Part shown: piece by piece, positions 28,422-37,913 of the stretch | Numbering within the stretch: the first letter of the stretch is position 1 | Layout: every line of letters begins with the position of its first letter | Source: Streptomyces wuyuanensis | Lineage (GTDB): Bacteria > Actinomycetota > Actinomycetes > Streptomycetales > Streptomycetaceae | DNA length: 64,000 bases | Direction: 5' to 3' | NCBI RefSeq assembly: GCF_900103455.1 | Contig: NZ_FNHI01000001.1 | Coordinates: 62,001 to 126,000 of the forward strand | Notes under the pieces: generated by a model | Told to the model about the DNA's origin: nothing | What the model saw: the letters and a program-made list of their open reading frames with translations, nothing else | The model's database searches: none | Program-made: the position numbers and the translations under genes

Positions 28422-30794
28422 ATGCTCCAGGCCATCGGACTCACCAGCACCTCCCGTCGGTACCTCACGCCGGCCGTGGACGACCTGACCTTCGAGGCGA
28501 GACCGGGCGGCGTCACCGCCCTTCTCGGGGCCAGGGGTTCGGGGAAGAGCACCGCCCTGCGGCTGATGCTCGAACTCGAGGACGGCAGGGGCGTCACGTA
28601 CTTCCGGGGGCGCCCCCTGCACGCCATCGCGAACCCCGCCCAAGAGGTGGGGGTGCTGTTGGGCGATGTACCGGGCCACCCCGCCCGCACGGCGCGGAGC
28701 CAGCTCCGGATGCTCTGCGCCGCCGCGGGAGTGCCGGTGTCGCGCGCGGACGACATGCTCGACCTCGTGGGCATCGCCGCGCTGCGGGACGCGAGGCTGG
28801 GTTCGCTCTCGCTCGGCATGGACCGCAGACTGGGTCTGGCCGCAGCGCTGTTGGGGGACCCGCACACGCTCCTGCTCGACGCACCGTCCCGGGGACTCTC
28901 ACCGCGTGAGCACAGCTGGCTGTTCGGCCTGCTGCGTGCTCATGCCGCGCACGGCGGGACCGTCCTCTACACGACCGCGGACCCCAAGGAGGCCGCCAGG
29001 ACCGCGGATCGCGTGGTGACGATCGACGGGGGCCGGCTCGTCGCCGACCAGGACGTGGCCGACTTCGCCCGCACGCGACTCCGGCCGCGGGTCGCGGTCC
29101 GGACCCCGCACGCCGTCCGGCTCGCCGCGGCGCTGCGCAGTGAGTCACGAGCCGCGCGGCGCTCGGTCGAAGTGGTCACCGAGGACGGCAACCGGCTCTC
29201 CGTGTACGGGAGCAGCTGTGCGGAGATCGGTGACGCCGCCTTCCGCCACGGCGTTCTCGTCCATCAACTCGCCGACGAGATCGGAGACGCGGGCCCTCGT
29301 CCGGTACCCGCGCCCGAGCAGCGCGCCGAGGCCCCGAGCGGAGTCGCCCTCGCAGCGCCCGAGGCCGGCGCCGCACCCGCCCCGGACCTCCCCGCCGGCC
29401 GACGGCTCGCCGAGCGGGACGGCAGCGTTCGCCGGGCATTCCCGCACGGCGGCCCCGCGCATGCGGCGGCGCACCATTCAGGCCCCCGCCCCGCTGCGCC
29501 GTACGCTCCCGGCCGCCACCCGGAGCCCCTGCACCGCGCGGCCCCCCTTCCCCAGGCCGCGCTCCACTCCACCCCCGGTTCGGCCGCGGCCGCCATGCCT
29601 TCGGGCACCCCGGCCCACGGGGCCGGCCGCGATCCCGACGCCCTCCGTACCGACGCCCTCCGTACCGACGCCCTCCGTCCCGAAGTCCCCGGTTCTGCCG
29701 CACTCGGTTCTGTCGTCTCGGGCCCTACTGCCTCCCGCTCTGACACCCCGTCCCACGGTGCCTCCCGCTCCGCCGCCTCCGGTTCTGACGCCTCCCGCCC
29801 CGACGCCCTCCGTCTGGAGGCCAAACCCCCTTCTGCCTGGGGTCGCGACGCCTCCGGCAGCCGTTCCCCCGCAGGCATGTCGCGACCCGCGGACGCCCGG
29901 GCAGATCGAGCCGATTCCCTCCGAGGCGGTCGGGCCGAACTCCTGGAGCGGGGCCGGGACGCCACGGCCGAAGAGAGCCCATTCCGCCTCCGCCGCGGGG
30001 CACCCGGAACCCGGCGGGCTCCGTCGCAGCCGCTCCAGCCGCTGCGGTACGAACTGCGCCGTTTCCTCGGGGTCCGGACGACGTACCTGGTCGCGGCGGC
30101 CGTGCTCGTCTGCTCCGCCGCGCTCTCCGCCCTGCTCGCGTACGCCGGCCGCACTCCGCTGCCGGGCCTCCTCGCGGCCTGGCCCGAGGCGCTGCCCCTG
30201 CCACCCGCAGCCTTCGGGGCCGGTGTCCTCGGCGCCCTCTCCTTCGGGGAGGAGTCCCGCTATCCCGCGCTGGCGACCGCGCGCGGAACCGTGCCCCGCC
30301 GGCTCGGCCTGCTCCTCGCCAAGCTCACGGTGACGGGCACCGCTGCCCTCCTGATCGGCTGTGCCGTCGCCGTACTGGACGCCCAGGTGCTGTGGCTCCT
30401 GTACGGGTCGGACCCCGTGCCGTCTGTCGGCAACTGGCGGGCCCTCAGCCTGAGTTGGGCCGGTCTCCTGATCGGCTGCGCCTGGACGGGCCTGCTCGCA
30501 GCGGGCACCTTCCGCCCCACGGCCGCGGGTGTGGCGGCGGTACTGGCCGTACCGATGGCGGTCGCCCCGCTCGTGCGGCAGGCGTTCGCCGGACCGTCCG
30601 GGCGCTCGGTCGAGGGATTCCCGGGCCGCCTGCGGGAGCTGGTCTGGCTGCAGTGGCCGCATGAGGTGGACCGCTGGTTGCTCGCGGCCGTGCGGGCGCT
30701 CGTTCAACCGGTGGGAACGGCGCTGACGTTGTCGATTTCGGTCCTGCTCTGCGCGTACCTGCTCATCAGCCTTCGCGGCAAAGCTCGTTGGTGA
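28422..30794 (+). CDS. ABC transporter, ATPase and permease fused in one chain
   Basis: The 790-residue protein has an N-terminal ABC ATPase domain (about 1-215), a long low-complexity Pro/Ala/Ser/Arg linker (about 285-530), and a C-terminal membrane domain with about six hydrophobic segments (about 545-790), like ABC-2 permeases. Walker A is intact (GARGSGKST). The signature is degenerate (LSLGM instead of LSGGQ), and Walker B reads LLLDAP: Ala stands where the catalytic Glu of LLLDEP is expected, so normal hydrolysis is doubtful. The substrate is unknown. ATG 28422 follows AAGGGAAG. The linker DNA has a 15-bp tandem repeat. whiH follows 159 bases later. Confidence 0.8.
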   Translation: MLQAIGLTSTSRRYLTPAVDDLTFEARPGGVTALLGARGSGKSTALRLMLELEDGRGVTYFRGRPLHAIANPAQEVGVLLGDVPGHPARTARSQLRMLCAAAGVPVSRADDMLDLVGIAALRDARLGSLSLGMDRRLGLAAALLGDPHTLLLDAPSRGLSPREHSWLFGLLRAHAAHGGTVLYTTADPKEAARTADRVVTIDGGRLVADQDVADFARTRLRPRVAVRTPHAVRLAAALRSESRAARRSVEVVTEDGNRLSVYGSSCAEIGDAAFRHGVLVHQLADEIGDAGPRPVPAPEQRAEAPSGVALAAPEAGAAPAPDLPAGRRLAERDGSVRRAFPHGGPAHAAAHHSGPRPAAPYAPGRHPEPLHRAAPLPQAALHSTPGSAAAAMPSGTPAHGAGRDPDALRTDALRTDALRPEVPGSAALGSVVSGPTASRSDTPSHGASRSAASGSDASRPDALRLEAKPPSAWGRDASGSRSPAGMSRPADARADRADSLRGGRAELLERGRDATAEESPFRLRRGAPGTRRAPSQPLQPLRYELRRFLGVRTTYLVAAAVLVCSAALSALLAYAGRTPLPGLLAAWPEALPLPPAAFGAGVLGALSFGEESRYPALATARGTVPRRLGLLLAKLTVTGTAALLIGCAVAVLDAQVLWLLYGSDPVPSVGNWRALSLSWAGLLIGCAWTGLLAAGTFRPTAAGVAAVLAVPMAVAPLVRQAFAGPSGRSVEGFPGRLRELVWLQWPHEVDRWLLAAVRALVQPVGTALTLSISVLLCAYLLISLRGKARW
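29638..29682 (+). repeat. 15-bp tandem repeat inside the ABC transporter linker
   Basis: Three consecutive 15-bp units (GACGCCCTCCGTACC twice, then GACGCCCTCCGTCCC) encode repeated DALRT/DALRP residues in the disordered linker. A further related unit lies near 29800. Confidence 0.8.
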
Positions 30795-30953
30795 CCGATT
30801 CTGATCACAGTGCGATGAGCTGCCCGTAACTCCCCGAAGAATGACCGTTTCTTCCCGATAAGGCGTCAATTGCGGGGCGAGCGCCGATCACCCTTTCGTG
30901 TGCTTTTCACCAAAGACCTCAAGGGCGGCTCGGGGCGCGCCGACAAAGGATGC

Positions 30954-31841
30954 GTGAGTACCCTTGCGCACACCATGATGACCGCCGCCCGCCCCGTCGA
31001 GTCCGGCCTCGCCGGCCCGGGCGATCTCGACCGATACCCCTACCCGGAGGTGCCCGGCGTCGACCGGGTCGGCCCCCCGGCCTGGGACACCGCGGAAAGC
31101 GAGTTGGGCCGGGCCGGCCGCCGTGCCGCGGGCAGCCGGGGCCGCGGGCTCCACGGTCAACTCGTCCAGCAGCTGGGCCAGATGATCGTCTCCGGAGACC
31201 TCGGGGCCGATCGTCCGCTCGTGCCGGAGGAGATCGGCCAGCGCTTCGAGGTGTCCCGCACCGTGGTCCGCGAGTCCTTGCGGGTCCTCGAGGCCAAGGG
31301 CCTCGTCAGCGCCCGTCCGAACGTCGGCACCAGGGTCCGTCCGGTCAGCGACTGGAACCTGCTCGACCCCGACATCATCGAGTGGCGCGCCTTCGGTCCC
31401 CAGCGGGACGACCAGCGCCGTGAGCTGACCGAGCTCCGCTGGACGATCGAGCCGCTCGCCGCCCGGCTGGCGGCCGGGCACGGCCGGGAGGACGTCCAGC
31501 AGCGCCTCGGCGACATGGTCGAGATCATGAGCCACTCGCTCACGCAGGGCGACGGGATCACCTTCACCCGCGCCGACGCCGAGTTCCACTCGCTCCTGAT
31601 CCAGGTCGCCGGGAACCGCATGCTGGAGCACCTGTCCGGCATCGTCGCCGCCGCGCTCCAGGTCTCCGGGGGTCCGGCCGCGGGCTGCGACCGCCCTTCC
31701 GAGGCCTCCCTCGCCCACCACGCCCGGATCGTCGACGCCCTCGCCGCCGGCGACGCGAACGGCGCCGAATCGGCGATGCGGCAACTTCTCACCGTGCACC
31801 CCGAGGTGGAGCGCGTGGTCCCGGCTCCGCGCGAGCACTGA
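30954..31841 (+). CDS. whiH: WhiH, sporulation transcription factor (GntR/FadR family)
   Basis: The 295-residue protein is a FadR-subfamily GntR regulator. The N-terminal 60 residues are flexible, then a winged helix (about 62-130; LVPEEIGQRFEVSRTVVRESLRVLEAKGLV) and an all-helical FCD domain (about 150-280, with LRWTIEPLAARLAA and DAEFHSLLIQVAGNRML). In S. coelicolor whiH lies directly upstream of hrdB and is needed for sporulation septation in aerial hyphae; the same adjacency is seen here. GTG 30954 follows AAAGGA and gives the expected length. An upstream in-frame start at 30870 is not needed. A ligand is presumed from the FCD domain but not identifiable. Confidence 0.92.
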   Translation: MSTLAHTMMTAARPVESGLAGPGDLDRYPYPEVPGVDRVGPPAWDTAESELGRAGRRAAGSRGRGLHGQLVQQLGQMIVSGDLGADRPLVPEEIGQRFEVSRTVVRESLRVLEAKGLVSARPNVGTRVRPVSDWNLLDPDIIEWRAFGPQRDDQRRELTELRWTIEPLAARLAAGHGREDVQQRLGDMVEIMSHSLTQGDGITFTRADAEFHSLLIQVAGNRMLEHLSGIVAAALQVSGGPAAGCDRPSEASLAHHARIVDALAAGDANGAESAMRQLLTVHPEVERVVPAPREH

Positions 31842-32185
31842 CCCGCGGCTGCGGCCGGGCGTTCGAGGCGTACCCATCGTGTGTCGCCGGACCCTGTGGT
31901 CCGGCGGCACGATTGTGGGGTCGAATGCTGAATGGACCCCCATTTGGTCGTTTCGTCGCAAATGAGGTGTGACTCGGGCCACGCGGATTGGGCGTAACAC
32001 TCCTCGAGACAGTGCGATGACCTAAGAGGTGACAGCCGAGGAGGGAATACGGGCGCCGATCACGGCGCTGTTCACTCTCCGAGGTTCATCCCGCGCCGTC
32101 GGTACATCCCCAGCCGGCGGTCGTCGGCTCCGGCCCGAGCATGGGCGGGGCCGGAAGCCGTTTCCATCGTTCCGAGAGGTTGTTC
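31842..32185. promoter_or_regulatory. whiH-hrdB intergenic region containing the hrdB promoter(s)
   Basis: This 344-base region holds the whiH hairpin and then a comparatively AT-rich part (31913-32030) with the dyad CATTTG...CAAATG at 31941-31964. The hrdB promoters must lie here, but I could not assign -35/-10 elements with confidence. The last 60 bases give the leader with GAGAGG before GTG 32186. Confidence 0.5.
31885..31906. terminator. Hairpin after whiH
   Basis: CGCCGGACC-CTGT-GGTCCGGCG, a perfect 9-bp stem with a tetraloop, about 45 bases after the whiH stop. It should separate whiH from hrdB. Confidence 0.7.
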
Positions 32186-33757
32186 GTGTCGGCCAGCACA
32201 TCCCGTACGCTCCCGCCGGAGATCGCCGAGTCCGAGTCTGTGATGGCGCTCATCGAGCGGGGAAAGGCTGATGGGCAGATCGCCGGCGATGACGTGCGTC
32301 GGGCCTTCGAGGCTGACCAGATTCCGCCAACCCAGTGGAAGAATGTTCTGCGCAGCCTCAACCAGATCCTCGAGGAAGAGGGTGTGACGCTGATGGTCAG
32401 TGCCGCGGAGTCGCCCAAGCGCACCCGCAAGAGCGTCGCAGCTAAGAGCCCGGCAAAGCGCACCGCCACCAAGACCGTCGCCGCCAAGACGGCCACGGCC
32501 AAGACCGCCGCCGCCACCGCGGCGTCGTCGGCCACGGCCGCCGACGACGAGGCCACCACGGCGGACGTCGGCGAAACCGGCGCGCCCGCGAAGAAGACCG
32601 CCGCGAAGAAGACGACGGCCAAGAAGACGACGGCCGCGAAGAAGACCGCCGCGAAGAAGACCGCGGCCAAGAAGACGACGGCGGCCAAGAAGGACGCCGA
32701 GGAGCTGCTCGAGGGCGAGGAGGCGCTCGAGGAGCCCCAGACGGGCAAGGCGGGCGGCGACGAGCCCGAGGGCGCCGAGAGCGCCGGCTTCGTGCTGTCC
32801 GACGAGGACGAGGACGACGCCCCCGCGCAGCAGGTCGCCGCCGCCGGTGCCACCGCCGACCCGGTGAAGGACTACCTGAAGCAGATCGGCAAGGTCCCCC
32901 TGCTCAACGCCGAGCAGGAGGTCGAGCTCGCCAAGCGCATCGAGGCGGGTCTGTTCGCCGAGGACAAGCTGGCGAACTCGGACAAGCTCGCCCCGAAGCT
33001 CAAGCGCGAGCTGGAGATCATCGCCGAGGACGGCCGCCGGGCCAAGAACCACCTGCTGGAGGCCAACCTCCGACTGGTCGTCTCGCTGGCCAAGCGTTAC
33101 ACCGGCCGCGGCATGCTCTTCCTGGACCTGATCCAGGAGGGCAACCTCGGTCTGATCCGCGCCGTCGAGAAGTTCGACTACACCAAGGGCTACAAGTTCT
33201 CCACGTACGCCACCTGGTGGATCCGTCAGGCGATCACCCGCGCCATGGCCGACCAGGCCCGCACCATCCGTATCCCGGTGCACATGGTCGAGGTCATCAA
33301 CAAGCTCGCGCGCGTGCAGCGCCAGATGCTCCAGGACCTGGGCCGCGAGCCCACCCCGGAGGAGCTGGCCAAGGAACTCGACATGACCCCGGAGAAGGTC
33401 ATCGAGGTCCAGAAGTACGGCCGCGAGCCGATCTCGCTGCACACCCCGCTGGGTGAGGACGGCGACAGCGAGTTCGGTGACCTGATCGAGGACTCCGAGG
33501 CCGTCGTCCCGGCCGATGCCGTCAGCTTCACGCTCCTCCAGGAGCAGCTGCACTCGGTGCTCGACACGCTCTCTGAGCGCGAGGCCGGCGTGGTCTCGAT
33601 GCGCTTCGGCCTCACCGACGGCCAGCCGAAGACGCTCGACGAGATCGGCAAGGTCTACGGCGTGACGCGTGAGCGGATCCGCCAGATCGAGTCCAAGACG
33701 ATGTCGAAGCTGCGCCACCCGTCCCGCTCCCAGGTCCTGCGCGACTACCTGGACTAG
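32186..33757 (+). CDS. hrdB: Principal RNA polymerase sigma factor HrdB (sigma-70, RpoD)
   Basis: HrdB is the essential housekeeping sigma factor. The 523-residue protein has a short region 1.1-like N terminus (about 1-70), then a Lys/Ala/Thr-rich low-complexity stretch (about 75-175, with repeated AAKKT units) and an acidic segment before the conserved core. The core has region 1.2 ([16 protein letters not shown]), region 2 ([54 protein letters not shown]), region 3, and region 4 with the helix-turn-helix [23 protein letters not shown] 32186 follows GAGAGG; it is somewhat longer than the S. coelicolor protein (from memory about 511), mainly in the low-complexity part. Confidence 0.97.
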   Translation: MSASTSRTLPPEIAESESVMALIERGKADGQIAGDDVRRAFEADQIPPTQWKNVLRSLNQILEEEGVTLMVSAAESPKRTRKSVAAKSPAKRTATKTVAAKTATAKTAAATAASSATAADDEATTADVGETGAPAKKTAAKKTTAKKTTAAKKTAAKKTAAKKTTAAKKDAEELLEGEEALEEPQTGKAGGDEPEGAESAGFVLSDEDEDDAPAQQVAAAGATADPVKDYLKQIGKVPLLNAEQEVELAKRIEAGLFAEDKLANSDKLAPKLKRELEIIAEDGRRAKNHLLEANLRLVVSLAKRYTGRGMLFLDLIQEGNLGLIRAVEKFDYTKGYKFSTYATWWIRQAITRAMADQARTIRIPVHMVEVINKLARVQRQMLQDLGREPTPEELAKELDMTPEKVIEVQKYGREPISLHTPLGEDGDSEFGDLIEDSEAVVPADAVSFTLLQEQLHSVLDTLSEREAGVVSMRFGLTDGQPKTLDEIGKVYGVTRERIRQIESKTMSKLRHPSRSQVLRDYLD

Positions 33758-33780
33758 GACGAGGACGACTCGCACGGCAC

Positions 33781-33814
33781 AGGGCCCGGCTTCCGGCGGA
33801 GGGAGCCGGGCCCT
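33781..33814. terminator. hrdB terminator
   Basis: AGGGCCCGGCT pairs perfectly with AGCCGGGCCCT across a 12-base loop, 24 bases after the hrdB stop. The rest of the 307-base gap to the protease gene shows nothing recognisable beyond its leader. Confidence 0.78.
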
Positions 33815-34064
33815 TCGTCTGCCGTGGTCCGGAACCTGCCGACCTGCCGTGCTCCGAGCGTGCCGACCGTGTCCGGCCGCGTCCTTCACGCCGCGGGCGG
33901 ATCCGCCTCCGCTCCGCTCTGCTCCTGCCGGACGATCGTCCGCAGCGCCCGTCCGGGTTCGGCTGCCGGCATCGCCGCTCGCGCAGCGACGTGGCGCGGG
34001 TGCGGACGGTGCCCGACTGGCTGACGCTGAGTGGACGGAGAGTACCGGAGAGTCAGGAGAGCGC

Positions 34065-34898
34065 ATGCGACGTCCCATCACCCGACCCTTGACGACGGCC
34101 TTGGCCCTGGCCTCCGCTGCGGCTCTGACGCCACTGGTCTCCCCGGCTCCGGCGGCCGCCGACAGCGTGATCATCGGAGGGGCCGCTGTCCGGTCCTCGG
34201 AGATCCCCTGGGTCGTCGCGCTGTCCAGCCGTGACCGGTTCGGGGGTACCAGGGCCGGTCAGTTCTGCGGTGGCGTGGTGGTGGCACCGACGAAGGTGCT
34301 CACCGCGGCCCACTGCCTCAGCCGCGAGGTGCTGGGGACACCGGTGAGCGAGGTACGGGACCTGCGGGTGATCGCGGGGCGCGAGGATCTGCGCGGGCCC
34401 GGCGGGCAGGAGATCCCCGTGCGGAGGGTGCAGCTCGCGCCCGGGTACGACCCCGTGACCAGCTCCGCGGATCTGGCCGTGCTCACTCTCGGCGTCGCGC
34501 TGCCCGCGCAGCACGCCATCGCGACGGCCCGTCGCGGGGACGAGGCGTACCGCCCGGGCACGGCGGCGACGGTCTACGGCTGGGGTGACACCACGGGGGC
34601 CGGCACGTACGCCCGCACGCTGCACGCCGCGCAGGTGCAGGTGCAGCCGGACTCGGTGTGCGCGCAGGCGTACCCCGGAAGCGTGATGGGGGGTCGCTAC
34701 ATGCCCGCCACCATGATGTGCGCCGGAGACGCGAGGGGCGGACACGACGCCTGTCAGGGCGACAGCGGCGGTCCGCTCGTGGCGCAGGGGCGGCTGATCG
34801 GGATCGTCTCCTGGGGCAGCGGATGCGGCCGGGCCGACTCCCCTGGGGTCTACACCCGGGTCGGAGAGGTGCTGCCGACGGTGACCGACAAGCAGTGA
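34065..34898 (+). CDS. Secreted trypsin-like serine protease (S1 family)
   Basis: The 277-residue protein has a signal peptide (twin arginine RR at 2-3, then a hydrophobic stretch, probable cleavage after PAPAAA near residue 32) and a chymotrypsin-fold domain. The catalytic triad is His83 (TAAHC), Asp136 (SADLAVL) and Ser234 (GDSGGP). Asp228, six residues before the serine, predicts trypsin-like cleavage after Lys or Arg. The mature N terminus VIIGG could be generated by processing after a short propeptide. ATG 34065 follows AGGAGA. Such proteases are exported and may act in aerial development or nutrient release. It lies alone between hrdB and a convergent DUF7455 gene. Confidence 0.92.
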   Translation: MRRPITRPLTTALALASAAALTPLVSPAPAAADSVIIGGAAVRSSEIPWVVALSSRDRFGGTRAGQFCGGVVVAPTKVLTAAHCLSREVLGTPVSEVRDLRVIAGREDLRGPGGQEIPVRRVQLAPGYDPVTSSADLAVLTLGVALPAQHAIATARRGDEAYRPGTAATVYGWGDTTGAGTYARTLHAAQVQVQPDSVCAQAYPGSVMGGRYMPATMMCAGDARGGHDACQGDSGGPLVAQGRLIGIVSWGSGCGRADSPGVYTRVGEVLPTVTDKQ

Positions 34899-35050
34899 GA
34901 ACAGCGCCCCAGTTGGTGCTGCGCCGAACACTTTCGGCCATGATCGGGCCGAAGTTGGCACCCTGCTGACCGCAGGGAAGGCATAGACGGTCGCTGGGCG
35001 TGGTCGCACGAGGACGTCACGTCACCGGCCGGAGCGTGGCATCAAGAGAA

Positions 35051-35084
35051 CGGGCGGCCACCCCCGCGGAGGGGTGGCCGCCCG
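35051..35084. terminator. Bidirectional terminator between the protease and DUF7455 genes
   Basis: A perfect 14-bp stem (CGGGCGGCCACCCC / GGGGTGGCCGCCCG) with a 6-base loop between the two convergent genes. Confidence 0.8.
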
Positions 35085-35129
35085 TCAGCCGGTCCTGGAC
35101 CGGCCCCTGGCTCGTCGTGGGATGCGAGG

Positions 35130-35360
35130 TCAGCGCTCGTCTTCTCCGGTGCTGGCCGGTACGGCCGTCAGACGGTCCGTCTCATCCTGTATCTCAGCGG
35201 CGATCTTCTTGAGTTCCGGCTCGAACTTGCGCCCGTGGTGGGCACAGAAGAGCAGCTCACCGCCGCTTGTCAGGACGACGCGCAGGTACGCCTGGGCGCC
35301 GCAGCGGTCGCAGCGGTCAGCGGCCGTCAGCGGGCTCGCGGGGGTCAGAACAGTAGTCAC
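35130..35360 (-). CDS. DUF7455 small zinc-binding-type protein
   Basis: The 76-residue protein has two metal-ligand pairs, RCDRCG (about 17-22) and FCAHHG (about 38-43), forming a likely single zinc ribbon. A charged helix follows (FEPELKKIAAEIQDETDRL). It matches the small conserved actinobacterial protein (DUF7455) commonly found next to the principal sigma factor gene. The function is unknown. GTG 35360 follows AGAGGCGAC. It is transcribed toward the protease gene and away from parE. Confidence 0.82.
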   Translation of the reverse strand: MTTVLTPASPLTAADRCDRCGAQAYLRVVLTSGGELLFCAHHGRKFEPELKKIAAEIQDETDRLTAVPASTGEDER

Positions 35361-35795
35361 GTCGCCTCTTCTCTAGCTCGACGAGCTGTCGTACCAGGGT
35401 CAACATCCAACCAGGCCGAAAACGTTCCCGCTCGGGCCTTTTCCCTGAAACTTCTTCGTCAAGGTGGCTGTCTGCTGCCGGTTGGCGGCGAATGTGCCGT
35501 ATTGCTTAGCTTTACGGTTTCGCTTGGTTCTCTGGGCCTTGGGTCCTCCCGGCTGGGTTGCCGGTTGTTCATGAGGACGTGCCCGGAGCCTAAATGGTTC
35601 ATGCCTGGAAGGGAACGTGATGTGCGCGTCACCCCATCGAGGGATCGAACGTGTATGCGACTCTGGACTAGCATGTTGAATCATGAGGGTGGCGTTACAT
35701 CGGCTCTACCAGGCCTCGGTACCCTCTGACCGGCGACCGACGCCGGGCCAATACCCCCACACGGCCATATTCAAATTCAGCGAGGAGCGAACCGC
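35361..35795. other. DUF7455 / parE divergent intergenic region
   Basis: This 435-base region is less GC-rich than its surroundings and holds no convincing gene; a 94-codon minus-strand frame (35400-35684) lacks recognisable features. TAGCAT at 35669-35674 is a possible -10 element for parE. The DUF7455 promoter should lie at the left end. A small RNA is possible but not shown. Confidence 0.45.
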
Positions 35796-37913
35796 GTGAC
35801 CGCCGAAACGTCCGTGCCGTCCAGTGCGCTGCTGACCGCAGACCGTGACGGTTCCAACTACACCGCGCGGCACCTGCTCGTCCTCGAGGGGCTCGAGGCT
35901 GTTCGCAAGAGGCCGGGCATGTACATCGGCTCGACCGACAGCCGCGGCCTGATGCACTGCCTGTGGGAAATCATCGACAACTCGGTGGACGAGGCCCTCG
36001 GCGGCTACTGCGACCACATCGAGGTCATCCTCCACGAGGACGGCTCGGTCGAGGTCCGCGACAACGGCCGAGGCATCCCCGTCGACGTGGAGCCCAAGAC
36101 CGGGCTGTCCGGCGTCGAGGTCGTCATGACCAAGCTGCACGCCGGCGGCAAGTTCGGCGGCGGGTCGTACGCGGCCTCGGGCGGTCTGCACGGCGTGGGC
36201 GCCTCCGTCGTCAACGCGCTCTCCGCCCGCCTGGACGTCGAGGTCGACCGGGGCAGTGCGACCCACTCGATCAGCTTCCGCCGGGGCGTGCCCGGCATCT
36301 TCACCGAGTCCGGCCCGGACGCCCCGTTCGACCCGGCCAACGGGCTGATGAAGGGCAAGCGGGTGCCCAAGAACCGCACCGGCACCCGGGTCCGCTACTG
36401 GGCGGACCGGCAGATCTTCCTCAAGGACGCCAAGCTCTCGCTGGAGACCCTCCACCAGCGTGCGCGCCAGACGGCGTTCCTCGTGCCCGGTCTCACCATC
36501 GTCGTGCGCGACGAGCGCGACCTGGAGGGCGAGGGCAAGTCGCAGGAGATCTTCCGCTTCGACGGCGGCATCAGCGAGTTCTGCGAGTACCTCTCCCAGG
36601 ACAAGGGCGTCTGCGACGTTCTGCGACTGAGTGGTCACGGCACGTTCAAGGAGACCGTCCCGGTCCTCGACGACCGCGGCCACATGACGCCCACCGAGGT
36701 CACCCGCGAACTCGGCGTCGACATCGCGCTGCGCTGGGGCACCGGTTACGACACGACGGTCAAGTCGTTCGTGAACATCATCGCCACCCCCAAGGGCGGC
36801 ACCCACGTCACCGGCTTCGAGCGCTCCGTCACCAGGACGATCAACGAGGTGCTGCGCTCCGCCAAGCTGCTGCGCGTCGCCGAGGACGACATCGTCAAGG
36901 ACGACGCCCTCGAAGGGCTGACCGCCGTCGTGACGGTCCGGCTCGCCGAGCCGCAGTTCGAGGGTCAGACCAAGGAGGTCCTCGGCACCTCCGCGGCCAA
37001 CCGGATCGTCGCCAACGTGGTCGCCAAGGAGCTCAAGGCGTTCCTGACCTCGACCAAGCGCGACGCCAAGGCGCAGGCCCGGGCCGTCCTGGAGAAGGCG
37101 GTCGCCGCCGCGCGCACACGGATCGCCGCCCGCCAGCACAAGGAGGCGCAGCGCCGGAAGACCGCTCTCGAGTCGTCCTCGCTGCCCGCCAAGCTCGCGG
37201 ACTGCCGCAGCGACGACGTCGAGCGCAGCGAACTCTTCATCGTCGAGGGCGACTCGGCGCTCGGCACGGCCAAGCTCGCCCGGAATTCGGAGTTCCAGGC
37301 CCTGCTGCCGATTCGCGGCAAGATCCTCAACGTGCAGAAGTCGTCGGTCTCCGACATGCTCAAGAACGCCGAGTGCGGCTCGATCATCCAGGTCATAGGG
37401 GCGGGCTCCGGCCGGACCTTCGACATCGACGCGGCCCGCTACGGCAAGATCGTCCTGCTCGTGGACGCCGACGTCGACGGCGCGCACATTCGCTGTCTGC
37501 TGCTCACGCTCTTCCAGCGCTACATGCGGCCGATGGTCGAGGCCGGCCGGGTCTTCGCCGCCGTGCCGCCGCTGCACCGGATCGAGCTGATCCAGCCCAA
37601 GAAGGGCCAGGACAAGTACGTGTACACGTACTCGGACAACGAACTGCGCTCCACGCTGCTGGAGTTCCAGCGCAAGGGGGTCCGCTTCAAGGACTCCATC
37701 CAGCGCTACAAGGGCCTCGGCGAGATGGACGCCGACCAGCTCGCGGAGACCACGATGGACCCGCGCCACCGCACGCTGCGCCGGATCAACATCGGGGACC
37801 TGGAGGCGGCGGAGCAGATCTTCGACCTGCTGATGGGCAACGAGGTCGCGCCGCGCAAGGAGTTCATCACCAGCTCCGCGGCGACCCTGGACCGCTCGCG
37901 CATCGACGCCTGA
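35796..37913 (+). CDS. parE: DNA topoisomerase IV subunit B (GyrB-type ATPase subunit)
   Basis: ParE is the ATPase subunit of topoisomerase IV, which decatenates chromosomes. The 705-residue protein has the GHKL ATP site (EIIDNSVDEALGG, DNGRGIP, GGLHGVGASVVNALS), the transducer domain and the Toprim domain (IVEGDSALGTAKLARN, and DADVDGAHIRCLLLT with the metal-binding DxD), ending with the RYKGLGEMDADQL motif. GTG 35796 follows GAGGAG. It lacks the long insertion of proteobacterial GyrB. The partner parC lies about 15 kb downstream on the opposite strand, so the two are not in one operon. Confidence 0.93.
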   Translation: MTAETSVPSSALLTADRDGSNYTARHLLVLEGLEAVRKRPGMYIGSTDSRGLMHCLWEIIDNSVDEALGGYCDHIEVILHEDGSVEVRDNGRGIPVDVEPKTGLSGVEVVMTKLHAGGKFGGGSYAASGGLHGVGASVVNALSARLDVEVDRGSATHSISFRRGVPGIFTESGPDAPFDPANGLMKGKRVPKNRTGTRVRYWADRQIFLKDAKLSLETLHQRARQTAFLVPGLTIVVRDERDLEGEGKSQEIFRFDGGISEFCEYLSQDKGVCDVLRLSGHGTFKETVPVLDDRGHMTPTEVTRELGVDIALRWGTGYDTTVKSFVNIIATPKGGTHVTGFERSVTRTINEVLRSAKLLRVAEDDIVKDDALEGLTAVVTVRLAEPQFEGQTKEVLGTSAANRIVANVVAKELKAFLTSTKRDAKAQARAVLEKAVAAARTRIAARQHKEAQRRKTALESSSLPAKLADCRSDDVERSELFIVEGDSALGTAKLARNSEFQALLPIRGKILNVQKSSVSDMLKNAECGSIIQVIGAGSGRTFDIDAARYGKIVLLVDADVDGAHIRCLLLTLFQRYMRPMVEAGRVFAAVPPLHRIELIQPKKGQDKYVYTYSDNELRSTLLEFQRKGVRFKDSIQRYKGLGEMDADQLAETTMDPRHRTLRRINIGDLEAAEQIFDLLMGNEVAPRKEFITSSAATLDRSRIDA

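Noticed and set aside
35400..35684. 94-codon minus-strand frame in the parE upstream region
   Set aside because: No motif, weak start context and low structural order; more likely leader or promoter DNA.
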